This document shows positions 1 to 7,923 of a DNA stretch of 64,000 nucleotides, piece by piece. The translations under genes were made by a program, and so were the position numbers. The number at the start of each line of letters is the position of its first letter. Within the stretch, counting starts at the first letter, position 1. Under the pieces are notes generated by a model. It worked only from the letters and a program-made list of their open reading frames with translations. It ran no database searches and had not been told where the DNA came from. This DNA comes from an uncultured Psychromonas sp. (lineage in GTDB: Bacteria; Pseudomonadota; Gammaproteobacteria; Enterobacterales; Psychromonadaceae), in contig NZ_CANLFB010000003.1 of assembly GCF_947489755.1 (NCBI RefSeq), positions 1 through 64,000 on the forward strand, in the 5' to 3' direction.

Positions 1-192
1 CCGTACTCGCCAGAATTAAACCCGATAGAACAAGTATGGAGCTGGTTGCGTCAACATCATTTAGCTAATCGTTGTTTTAATGGCTATGAATCAATTGTGG
101 ATGCTGTTTGTGATGCATGGAATGACTTTGTAAGTGATAGTCAAAGAGTAATAAAAATGTGCACTAGGGATTGGATGAATCTGATCAGCTAA
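1..192 (+). mobile_element. IS630-family transposase, C-terminal fragment (cut by window edge)
   Basis: The reading frame is open from base 1 and ends at TAA 190-192. It encodes PYSPELNPIEQVWSWLR near its start, the pattern around the last catalytic Glu of DDE-superfamily (IS630/Tc1-mariner type) transposases: 'SPELNPIE' followed by 'W..LR'. Only about 63 C-terminal residues are present; the rest lies outside the window, so whether the transposase is intact cannot be judged. The next gene fragment begins 9 bases after the stop, in the same frame, so the element's right end must lie close to this point. IS630 elements insert at TA dinucleotides. Confidence 0.85.
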
Positions 193-201
193 TTAGGCGG
201 A

Positions 202-765
202 ATGGTATTATTTACTGCTCAAAATATAGATGGAACATTCAGTAGCGGTGTAAATGATGATATTTATAATGCGAATGAGCTTGATTGGGAATGGAGTTCA
301 ATAGTTTCTTTAGACGGCGATGGAACATATGATTATTATTCATTTACCGCATTAGCAAACCAAAATTATATTTTTGATATTGACTATGGTATGCCAAATT
401 TAGATGCTGAAATTGGTTTGTGGTCAATCAGTGATACTACTTCAGCTTTACTTGCTGATCAAGATGATAGTTGTGTAGAAAATGGAGTATCATTTTGTAG
501 TATAGTAGATATTGGTTCAGTACATTCATATGATCCTAAATTCTCTTGGGAATCAAGCTCTTCAGGCCTTTATGTGATTGGTGTTGCTCGATACCCTACA
601 AGTGCAACCGATAGTGGTTTTAATGGCAGTGCACCGATTTCAGGGGATGATTATACTTTGCAAGTTTCTCGAGATCTTGCCGTAAGTGTACCAGCTCCTG
701 CTGGTGTTATGTTGTTTGTATTAAGCTTAATGGGGTTTGCCGCGACACGTAAAGTTAAAAAATGA
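202..765 (+). pseudogene. 5'-truncated PEP-CTERM-type exported protein, cut by IS630 element
   Basis: The frame encodes a Ser/Asp/Gly-rich extracellular protein. The stretch 'DGTYDYYSFTALANQNYIF' resembles the PPC-like bacterial pre-peptidase fold. The C-terminus, 'VSVPAPAGVMLFVLSLMGF' followed by ATRKVKK, has the layout of a PEP-CTERM sorting tag: a short Pro motif (here VPAPA), a hydrophobic helix and a basic tail. Such tags are recognised by an exosortase and removed at the envelope. No signal peptide is encoded, there is no convincing Shine-Dalgarno sequence before ATG 202, and the frame runs straight on from the upstream transposase. The original N-terminus was therefore probably displaced by the IS insertion. 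An expressed internal product is possible but would not be exported. Confidence 0.7.
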
Positions 766-840
766 TATTCTAACTTTAGTATTGAATTAATAGAGACCCT
801 TTATTTACAGGCGCATTTTAATTCTTAATGTAATAATTAA

Positions 841-870
841 AAAATCCTGAATTCATATTCAGGATTTTTT
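841..870. terminator. Bidirectional intrinsic terminator
   Basis: Perfect 12-bp stem AAAATCCTGAAT (841-852) / ATTCAGGATTTT (857-868) with a TCAT loop, flanked by A and T runs on both sides. It lies between the PEP-CTERM fragment (+) and the end of the carboxynorspermidine synthase gene (-), so it can end both transcripts. Confidence 0.85.
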
Positions 871-910
871 ATATTCTAGACAGAATTAATACTATTTATG
901 TCTATTTTAT

Positions 911-2128
911 TTATGCCGTTAATTCTAATATTTCCCAGCTAAGGCCAATTTTAGGCATTAATGCTAAGAAATGGTCTGGGTTCAGTTGTTCAACGTTATA
1001 TAAGCCTTTATCGCTCCATTTCCCTTGGAAATAAAGTAACGCGGCGGTAATCGCTGGTACACCTGTTGTGTAAGAAATCGCTTGATGTTCTACTTCATTG
1101 TATGATTCTTTATGGTCACAAATATTGTAGATAAAGATACTTTTAGCAACGCCATCTTTTTTACCACGTAACCAAGTACCAATACAGGTTTTACCCGTAT
1201 AACCAGGTGCTAGTGACGTCGGGTCAGGTAAAATAGCTTTTAATACTTTAAGCGGCTCAACGGTAATACCATCACAAGTGGTCACTGGTTTTGTATCTAA
1301 CAAGCCTATAGTGCGCATTACGTTAAAGAAGTTTAAGTAACTGTCTGAAAAACCCATCCAAAATTCAATACGTTTAGCAGGAATAAACTCAGCCATAGAG
1401 CGTACTTCATCGTGCGCCATTGAATATACTTTTTGTTTACCAACAACAGGGAAATCAAATTCCATCATACGGCTATGACAAGGTACTTGGTTCCATTCGC
1501 CATTTTCGTAATAGAAAGAGTCGCCTTGAATTTCTAACATATTGGTTTCAGGGTCAAAATTAGTGGCAAACTTTTGTCCGTGATCGCCGGCATTCACATC
1601 CATCACATCGATACTATCGATCTCATCGAATAAGTGTTTATGAGCGTAAGTCGCAAATACACTGACGACACCTGGATCAAAACCAGCGCCTAAAATACCC
1701 GTGATGCCTGCTTCTTTAAAGCGGTCTGCAAAAGCCCATTGTGGATCGTACGCTTCTGGTACTTGTTGGCCTGGACTACAAAGATCCGTGGCAACAGAGG
1801 TATCTAGGTAAGCGGTTTTAGTTTGTACACACGCTTCCATAATCGCTACGTTCACCCAAGGAGGACCCGCATTAATGACTAAGTCAGGTTGTACTTGTTT
1901 AATCAAAGCAACTAACGCGTCAACATCATCGGCATTGATGACTTGCGCTGTGATATTTTTAGTGGTGTCTTTAAGGTTATTACGACCTTTGATTGACGTA
2001 ATAATTTTTTCACATTTAGAAAGCGTACGAGAAGCGATAGTTATATCACCAAACACATCATTATTTTGAGCACATTTATGTGCGATCACCCATCCCACGC
2101 CACCGGCGCCAATTTGTAGTACAGACAT
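911..2128 (-). CDS. Carboxynorspermidine synthase (dehydrogenase)
   Basis: Saccharopine-dehydrogenase-fold enzyme. It condenses L-aspartate beta-semialdehyde with 1,3-diaminopropane using NADPH to give carboxynorspermidine (or carboxyspermidine from putrescine). The N-terminal Rossmann motif is 'LQIGAGGVGW' with 'ITIASRT' after the second strand. 'NAGPPWVN', 'GILGAGFDPGVVSVFA', 'DVNAGDHG' and 'DPTSLAPGYTGKTCIGTW' read very like the V. cholerae VC1624 protein. ATG 2128 was chosen over the TTG two codons upstream because AGGAA sits 6 bases before it; the product is 405 aa, normal for the family. It is the last gene of a minus-strand operon after dat and ddc, about 100 bp downstream of ddc. In Vibrio the next gene would be nspC, which is absent here. 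Confidence 0.93.
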   Translation of the reverse strand: MSVLQIGAGGVGWVIAHKCAQNNDVFGDITIASRTLSKCEKIITSIKGRNNLKDTTKNITAQVINADDVDALVALIKQVQPDLVINAGPPWVNVAIMEACVQTKTAYLDTSVATDLCSPGQQVPEAYDPQWAFADRFKEAGITGILGAGFDPGVVSVFATYAHKHLFDEIDSIDVMDVNAGDHGQKFATNFDPETNMLEIQGDSFYYENGEWNQVPCHSRMMEFDFPVVGKQKVYSMAHDEVRSMAEFIPAKRIEFWMGFSDSYLNFFNVMRTIGLLDTKPVTTCDGITVEPLKVLKAILPDPTSLAPGYTGKTCIGTWLRGKKDGVAKSIFIYNICDHKESYNEVEHQAISYTTGVPAITAALLYFQGKWSDKGLYNVEQLNPDHFLALMPKIGLSWEILELTA

Positions 2129-2232
2129 TATCAATTCCTATTCTTTAATTCTTAATATTATTTTTTACTTAACTACTGCCTAATACACTAGGCAGTGTCA
2201 GTAATCTCAATGTAATAAACGTGTTGTATTGA

Positions 2233-3705
2233 CTAATTTAATAGTTGTAGTGCTGTCTCTTCAATTTTGGCGATCAGTGAATCAAAATCACTGATGTGTA
2301 AACAAGGGTTTAATAAGGTAAATTTAAGGACTAATTGACCATCTACTTTCGTTTCCGCAATAACCGCTTCACCAGTGGTTAGCATGGTTAAACGTAATGT
2401 TTGATGCAATTTATTAAATTCAGCCTCACTTAAATCGCCTTGTAATAAAGGTGATAAGCGGAACAATACCGTCGATAATAATGGCGTACAGCATAATTCA
2501 AAGTGTTTGTTCTGTTCAAATTTGCTCGCCACTTCTTGCGTCAGTAATAAAAGGTAATCGTAAAACTCACCTAATTGCTTTTCGCCTACTGCTTTGAGTG
2601 TCATAAACATTTTTAAAGCATCAAAGCGTTTTGTGGTTGCAATGCTTTTATCGACTAAATTAGGTAATTCATCACCTTCACGATTCAGGTAATCTGCATG
2701 GTGTAGTAAGGTATTAAAATTAGCTTTATTTTTGATCAGTAGGGCGCCACAACTAATTGTTTGATAGAACAGCTTGTGGAAATCAACACTTACTGAGTCA
2801 GCTAACTCAATACCTTTAAGGCGAGACTTATGTTGCTCACTTAATTGTAATGCAGCACCGTAAGCCCCATCAATATGCGACCAACAACCCGCTGCTCGCG
2901 CAATATCGACAACAGCTGTTAAATCATCAATGGCACCATGGTCAGTTGTACCAGCCATACCGACAACGACAAAAGGTAATAAATCCTGCGCTTTCAAAGC
3001 ATCGATAGTGAGTTGTAATGCTTGGACATCAATTTGTCCTTGTACATTGGTGTTAACTAAAACAACACTACGCTCGCCTAAACCCATTAAGGACGCTGAT
3101 TTTTGTACCGTAAAATGACTTTTATCAGAACAAATAATACGCATCTTGTGTGCATACTCAGGTAAACCATCTTGTTGCACATCATGTTGAGAACGATTCG
3201 CTGCAAACCAATCACGCGCTAACAATAAGCCCATTAAATTACTTTGCGTACCGCCACTGGTGAATACACCGTCAGAGTGCTCACCTAGTTGATAGGTTTT
3301 GCATAACCAATCGACCATTTGCTGTTCTACATAAGTCGCAGCAGGAGCTTGATCCCACGAGTCCATCGATTGATTTAAGGCAGCAATAAAATGTTCTGCA
3401 ACAATCGACGCAATGAGTGGCGGTGTATGTAAATGAGCAATAGTATGTGGATGCTGTACTAATAATGAGTTTTTAGCGATCAGCTCATTAGTACTTTCAA
3501 TGACGTCTTGTAACGAAGCTGGTTGTGAAAAATCCACCGCATTAATTTGTTGTTTCAATAAAGCTGGCTCAAGCCCAGAGTAGGGTTTATCCGCATTTTT
3601 AAATAAACTATTAATAGCTTGTTGTGTTTGTGCCGTTGCTTGCTCAAAAGCTTGGTTTTCACCAAGCTGAGCAAAATAATGTGACCACTTATTACCTTGA
3701 GTCAT
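2233..3705 (-). CDS. ddc: L-2,4-diaminobutyrate decarboxylase
   Basis: PLP-dependent group II decarboxylase of 490 aa that converts L-2,4-diaminobutyrate to 1,3-diaminopropane, the precursor of norspermidine. The PLP-binding lysine lies in 'VDFHKLFYQTISCGALL'. The substrate and cofactor region includes 'FTSGGTQSNLMGLLLARDW' and 'SHIDGAYGAALQLS'. Its ATG overlaps the stop of the upstream aminotransferase by one base (TAATG), so the two are translationally coupled. In V. cholerae these two activities are fused in one polypeptide (VC1625); here they are separate genes. Specificity for diaminobutyrate rather than glutamate or an aromatic amino acid is inferred from the operon partners. Confidence 0.92.
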   Translation of the reverse strand: MTQGNKWSHYFAQLGENQAFEQATAQTQQAINSLFKNADKPYSGLEPALLKQQINAVDFSQPASLQDVIESTNELIAKNSLLVQHPHTIAHLHTPPLIASIVAEHFIAALNQSMDSWDQAPAATYVEQQMVDWLCKTYQLGEHSDGVFTSGGTQSNLMGLLLARDWFAANRSQHDVQQDGLPEYAHKMRIICSDKSHFTVQKSASLMGLGERSVVLVNTNVQGQIDVQALQLTIDALKAQDLLPFVVVGMAGTTDHGAIDDLTAVVDIARAAGCWSHIDGAYGAALQLSEQHKSRLKGIELADSVSVDFHKLFYQTISCGALLIKNKANFNTLLHHADYLNREGDELPNLVDKSIATTKRFDALKMFMTLKAVGEKQLGEFYDYLLLLTQEVASKFEQNKHFELCCTPLLSTVLFRLSPLLQGDLSEAEFNKLHQTLRLTMLTTGEAVIAETKVDGQLVLKFTLLNPCLHISDFDSLIAKIEETALQLLN

Positions 3706-5123
3706 TATTTAGCATCCACCGCAATTGCAATTGCAATCGCTTTTGCCATTGTTTCAGCAACAAAGTTGATTTGTACTTCACTGATGATTAATGGTGGTAA
3801 GAAGCGTAATACAGCGCCTTGACGTCCACCTTTTTCAATAATCAAACCTAACTCTAGCGCAGCACGTTGAATTTTAATCGCTAATTGAGGATCGGCTTCA
3901 GCTTGACCTAGTGAATTAAACTCACCTGGTTTAACAATTTCAATCCCGTTCATTAAACCACGGCCACGTACATCACCAATTTGAGGGAAATCCGTTTGAA
4001 TTTGGCGTAATGCTTCACGTAATTGCTCACCGCGTTCAGCGGCATTTTTTGCTAAGTTATCACGTTGAATAATTTCTAATGTTTTTGCACCACTTGCCAT
4101 TGCTAATTGGTTACCACGGAATGTACCCGTGTGTTCACCTGCATTCCAACAATCAAATTTATCATTGTATAAAATAACTGACATCGGCATACCGCCACCA
4201 ATCGCTTTAGATAAAATAAGAATATCTGGTTCAATGCCTGATTCTTCAAATGCAAAGTGATCGCCACTACGGCCAATGCCACATTGTACTTCGTCAAATA
4301 TTAACAAAATACCGTGTTCAGTCGTGATGCGACGTAGTTCTTGTAGCCATTTTTTCGGCGCAGGTATTACACCACCTTCACCTTGGATTGGTTCAACAAT
4401 AATAGCAGCAGGTTTCGTAATACCTGATTCATCATCACATAACACAGATTCGATATAACGAATGCTTTGCTTAGCGCCTTCTTCGCCACCTAAACCGAAT
4501 TTACAACGAAAATCATAAGGGAAAGGCATAAAGTGCACATCAGACATCAAACCAGTACGGCGGCTCTTAGAACCCAAGTTACCTGTCAAGGCTAATGCAC
4601 CATTAGTCATACCGTGGTAAGCGCCTTGAAAAGACATCATGGTATTACGTTTAGTGTATAGTTTTGCTAATTTAATCGATGCTTCTACTGCGTCTGCGCC
4701 CGATGGGCCACAAAACTGAATACGTGCTGTTTTAGCAAAGTTAGCCGGTAAAAACTGCATCACTGCTTTAATGAATGCGTCTTTGCTTGGCGTTGTTAAA
4801 TCTAACGTTTGGTAAGGAACACCTGTATTAATTTGGTTAATTAATACTTGGTTAATCTCACTGTGGTTATAACCCAACGGTAAAGCACCAGCACAAGCTA
4901 GACAATCAAGGTAAACCTGTCCTTTTGTATCTTCAATGATAGCACCACGACCGCTTTTGATAGCAATCGGTAAGCGACGAGGGTACGAACGCACTTCAGA
5001 TTCATAATGCTCTTGGCTGAGTAACACTTCATCAGGTGTTAAATCATAAGGTGAAGTAATAACAGGTACTTCTGAATAGTTTTCTGCGTGACATTCTGGT
5101 GCTAAATTTAGGACGTTTGGCAT
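3705..5123 (-). CDS. dat: Diaminobutyrate--2-oxoglutarate aminotransferase
   Basis: Class III PLP aminotransferase. It makes L-2,4-diaminobutyrate from aspartate semialdehyde with glutamate as amino donor, the first committed step of the pathway completed by the two downstream genes. Recognisable motifs are 'CLACAGALPLGYNHSE', 'FCGPSGADAVEASIKLAK', 'EPIQGEGGVIPAP', 'IFDEVQCGIGRSG' and the PLP lysine in 'LSKAIGGGMP'. ATG 5123 is preferred (472 aa, GCGGAGCG just upstream); an in-frame ATG at 5162 would add 13 poorly supported residues that overlap an inverted repeat. The gene heads the operon but is preceded by a possible leader ORF. EctB of ectoine synthesis is related, but no ectA or ectC is adjacent. 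Confidence 0.92.
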   Translation of the reverse strand: MPNVLNLAPECHAENYSEVPVITSPYDLTPDEVLLSQEHYESEVRSYPRRLPIAIKSGRGAIIEDTKGQVYLDCLACAGALPLGYNHSEINQVLINQINTGVPYQTLDLTTPSKDAFIKAVMQFLPANFAKTARIQFCGPSGADAVEASIKLAKLYTKRNTMMSFQGAYHGMTNGALALTGNLGSKSRRTGLMSDVHFMPFPYDFRCKFGLGGEEGAKQSIRYIESVLCDDESGITKPAAIIVEPIQGEGGVIPAPKKWLQELRRITTEHGILLIFDEVQCGIGRSGDHFAFEESGIEPDILILSKAIGGGMPMSVILYNDKFDCWNAGEHTGTFRGNQLAMASGAKTLEIIQRDNLAKNAAERGEQLREALRQIQTDFPQIGDVRGRGLMNGIEIVKPGEFNSLGQAEADPQLAIKIQRAALELGLIIEKGGRQGAVLRFLPPLIISEVQINFVAETMAKAIAIAIAVDAK

Positions 5124-5160
5124 TTTACGCTCCGCTAAATTGGAATAAATAAAGTAAATC

Positions 5161-5187
5161 ATCCTATTTATAAAATATAAATAGGAT
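5161..5187. repeat. 27-bp inverted repeat in the leader of dat
   Basis: Perfect 11-bp arms ATCCTATTTAT (5161-5171) / ATAAATAGGAT (5177-5187) around AAAAT. On the minus-strand transcript it lies between the leader ORF stop and the dat ribosome binding site. It is followed by a U-rich but interrupted stretch. It could be a weak attenuator hairpin, a translation-control stem or a repressor operator. Confidence 0.6.
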
Positions 5188-5260
5188 CGATAAATAAGGG
5201 TAGCAATAATTGTAATTACAAGTAATCGTTAGTGAACTAGGGCTAGATGAATTGGTTAAT

Positions 5261-5362
5261 TCAAGGTTCTACCGCACGTTCTCGACACTGTATTAAATAC
5301 TGATCTTGGGGAGTAAAATAACGCTTGAGAGGTTTAGATGAATCAATGTAAGTGTGTTGCAT
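5261..5362 (-). CDS. Possible 33-aa leader peptide upstream of the norspermidine operon
   Basis: A short ORF begins at ATG 5362 (MQHTYIDSSK...) and ends ...RERAVEP at TGA 5261-5263. It has one of the best Shine-Dalgarno sequences in the window (ACGGAGG, 9 bases before the ATG) and sits downstream of a good sigma-70-like promoter on the same strand. Between its stop and the dat start are about 137 bases containing an 11-bp-stem hairpin. The peptide has several charged residues and no membrane segment. The position recalls regulatory leader ORFs before polyamine genes, such as speFL before E. coli speF, although I see no sequence similarity. Function unknown. Confidence 0.5.
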   Translation of the reverse strand: MQHTYIDSSKPLKRYFTPQDQYLIQCRERAVEP

Positions 5363-5425
5363 TGTAATAAGCCTCCGTAATAATAAGTCGTTATAATAAA
5401 ATAGTTGAATTGGAAAAACGCGCGC

Positions 5426-5453
5426 ATTTTATCATCGTTATTAGTCAGTGCAA
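5426..5453 (-). promoter_or_regulatory. Sigma-70-like promoter for the leader ORF-dat-ddc operon
   Basis: Reading the minus strand, TTGCAC (5453-5448) is followed after 16 bp by TAAAAT (5431-5426). Transcription would start near 5418, giving a leader of about 55 bases before the small ORF and about 300 before dat. Confidence 0.5.
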
Positions 5454-5717
5454 GCTTAAAAAACATCTTTATTTAAATTAAACTAAATGTAGGTAGTAAC
5501 TAACTGATATTTATATTTTTATTGGTTTAATTGTTTGAATATTAATCTGAGAGGTTGTTGTTTAATCATGGTCATTTTGTCATGATTTTGCGCGCTGACT
5601 CGATACTTCAACATAAAACTATAACGAATAATGTCCGCTATAACTTATTTGCTTTAAAATAAGCGCCATAAATCAAAAAGGTTAAATGGTTAACTTTCAA
5701 GTGATAAGCGAGTCAGT

Positions 5718-6443
5718 GTGGACAATACAAAGCAAATATTAGTCGTTGATGATGATAAATCGATACGTGAATTATTATCTGAATATTTAGCAAAAGCAGG
5801 GTTTTCAATAATATCTGCCGAAGATGGTATTGAGATGACGTTGAAATTGAAAGATAACCAACCCGATTTAATTATTTTAGATGTAATGATGCCCGGTGAC
5901 GATGGCTTTACTTTATGCCAACGTATTCGCCAAACATCAAATGTCCCGATTATTATGCTAACGGCTAACTCAGATGAAGTAGACAAAGTATTAGGTCTTG
6001 AGATTGGTGCAGATGATTATATTGCTAAACCTTTTAGCCCGCGTGAATTGTTAGCGCGTATCAAAGCGTTATTACGCAGAAGCAGCTTCATTAAAGATGA
6101 ATCGACGCCCGCTAAACTACGTTATATTAAATTTGCTCAGTGGAAGCTAGATACGCAGCAACATAACTTAGAAACTGAATCTGGTGAAACGTTATCCTTA
6201 ACGGGCGCAGACTACCAATTATTAATGTTATTTTTAAACAAACCTTATACCGCTATTTCGAGAGACCAAATATGCCAAGCACTGCACGGTCGTGATGCAT
6301 TTGCTAACGAACGCGGAATAGACGTGCACCTAAGTCGTTTACGCCAAAGCTTAGGGGATAATGCTAAATTCCCTCAAATTATTAAAACAGTCCGTGGCGC
6401 AGGTTATACCTTTATTGCTGAAGTACAGCATTTAGCCCAATAA
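5718..6443 (+). CDS. OmpR/PhoB-family response regulator (GltR-like)
   Basis: A 241-aa regulator with an N-terminal receiver domain (acidic pocket D11/D12, phospho-acceptor D55 in 'LIILDVMMPGDDGF', switch region 'MLTANSD', K104 in 'AKPFSPRELLARIKALLRR'). A C-terminal winged-helix DNA-binding domain ends 'VRGAGYTFIAE'. The start is GTG 5718. It probably forms a two-component pair with the kinase 49 bp downstream. The receiver sequence and the gene order (regulator, kinase, sugar-binding protein) resemble Pseudomonas GltR-GtrS-GtsA, which control glucose uptake; the actual signal here is inferred. The upstream intergenic region (about 260 bp) shows no clear operator. Confidence 0.92.
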   Translation: MDNTKQILVVDDDKSIRELLSEYLAKAGFSIISAEDGIEMTLKLKDNQPDLIILDVMMPGDDGFTLCQRIRQTSNVPIIMLTANSDEVDKVLGLEIGADDYIAKPFSPRELLARIKALLRRSSFIKDESTPAKLRYIKFAQWKLDTQQHNLETESGETLSLTGADYQLLMLFLNKPYTAISRDQICQALHGRDAFANERGIDVHLSRLRQSLGDNAKFPQIIKTVRGAGYTFIAEVQHLAQ

Positions 6444-6492
6444 GTACTTTAGTTTTTAATCATCTATTTCAATGTGAAAATATCAGGCGTGT

Positions 6493-7923
6493 ATGGCATA
6501 TATTAGAAAGCTATTTGGTTCATTAATCTCTCGTATGCTATTACTGACCATTGTGTCAGTCGTTGTTGCACAAAGCCTCACCAGTATTTTTTGGGTGACA
6601 CAGATTGCAGACAGTGAGAAAAATGTTGTATTAACCAATGCTGAAAACCTTGGTAATAGCGCTGTCAGTACCATTTCATTCTTTCAAAAACTGCCTAATA
6701 CCTATCGTCATTTAGTGCTTGAGCAATTACGAGACTTAGGCGGCTCACGATTCTTTGTGTCACTTAACAAGCAAAGAGTCGATATTAACCCTATTAATGA
6801 CAGTGAATTAAAGCAACAAGTACTCACTAATATAAAAAGCATTGTTTATAAAAAACTAGGGCAACACAGAACACTGTTGTTAGAGTTTTCAAGTCCTGAT
6901 GATTTACATGTCATTAATAACAATATTTTACTTAAAGATTTGCCACCATCGTGGGGGGCTTATAACTTAATTATACCGTCAGTTAGTTCCCCTATTTTGG
7001 TGTTACAAATGGAACTGGCACAAGACGAATGGTTATATTTAGCAGCGGTATTACCTCCACCATACCTGTTAGATGATTTACCGGTTATTTCTGCGCAACA
7101 ATTTGTATCTATCACCTTTACTACCTTGATTTTATTGGTATTGATTTACATCGCATTTCATTGGCAAACCAAGCCATTAAAAAACTTAGCCTCGGCTGTT
7201 GGTGAATTCAGTATTGATTTCACTAAACCGCCTTTACAAGAGAAAGGGGCCACGGAAATTATTGCTGCTACGCGTGCTTTTAACCACATGCAACAAAAGC
7301 TACAAAGTTATATTAAAGACAGAGAGGTACTGTTTCGATCAGTGTCTCACGATTTAAAAACGCCTATTACTCGCCTTCGACTTCGTGCTGAATTATTAGA
7401 TGATGAAAAACAAACAGATGCCTTCAATGTCGACTTAGAAGACTTAGAAATGTTAGTGAAAGCGGCTTTACAAACAGTCAAAGACACTGATATTCACGAG
7501 AATATAGCCGACATTGATATTCAAAAATTATTATTACAAATAGTCGGTACTCAGCAAGACGTGGTGACTTTACATATTAATACGCACACTAATTTCAGAG
7601 GAAAACCACACGCCTTAAAACGGAGTTTATCGAACCTCATTGACAACGCTGTTAAGTATGGTGAAAAAGTCGATATCTATGTTAAAGATTCCGCACAATC
7701 GTTAGTCATCGTGATTAAAGATCAAGGTCCGGGCATTGCAGAGTCTGCGCTATCATCAATTTTCACACCCTATGTCAGGTTACATGATGATCAAGAAGGG
7801 CACGGTTTAGGTTTGGGTATCGCGCGTAATATCATTCAGGCACATGGTGGTGATATTCGCATATTTAATCATCCAAAAGGTGGGTTAGAAGTTTGCGTGG
7901 TTCTACCAAGGGCATACCGATGA
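6493..7923 (+). CDS. Sensor histidine kinase (GtrS-like)
   Basis: A 476-aa inner-membrane kinase. The first membrane helix is at about residues 13-33, followed by a periplasmic sensor region at about 35-203 and a second helix at about 204-224. A HAMP linker follows, then HisKA with H286 in 'SVSHDLKTPITRLRLR', and a HATPase with the N box around N385 ('NLIDNAVKYG'), G1 'DQGPGI' and G2 'GHGLGLGIA'. All residues needed for activity are visible. Its stop overlaps the ATG of the next gene (ATGA), so kinase and binding protein are translationally coupled. That coupling suggests the binding protein delivers or presents the ligand to the periplasmic sensor domain. Confidence 0.93.
   Translation: MAYIRKLFGSLISRMLLLTIVSVVVAQSLTSIFWVTQIADSEKNVVLTNAENLGNSAVSTISFFQKLPNTYRHLVLEQLRDLGGSRFFVSLNKQRVDINPINDSELKQQVLTNIKSIVYKKLGQHRTLLLEFSSPDDLHVINNNILLKDLPPSWGAYNLIIPSVSSPILVLQMELAQDEWLYLAAVLPPPYLLDDLPVISAQQFVSITFTTLILLVLIYIAFHWQTKPLKNLASAVGEFSIDFTKPPLQEKGATEIIAATRAFNHMQQKLQSYIKDREVLFRSVSHDLKTPITRLRLRAELLDDEKQTDAFNVDLEDLEMLVKAALQTVKDTDIHENIADIDIQKLLLQIVGTQQDVVTLHINTHTNFRGKPHALKRSLSNLIDNAVKYGEKVDIYVKDSAQSLVIVIKDQGPGIAESALSSIFTPYVRLHDDQEGHGLGLGIARNIIQAHGGDIRIFNHPKGGLEVCVVLPRAYR

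Noticed and set aside
3705-5123. Ectoine synthesis (ectB) reading of the aminotransferase
   Set aside because: No ectA or ectC follows; the adjacent diaminobutyrate decarboxylase and carboxynorspermidine synthase fix the pathway as norspermidine.
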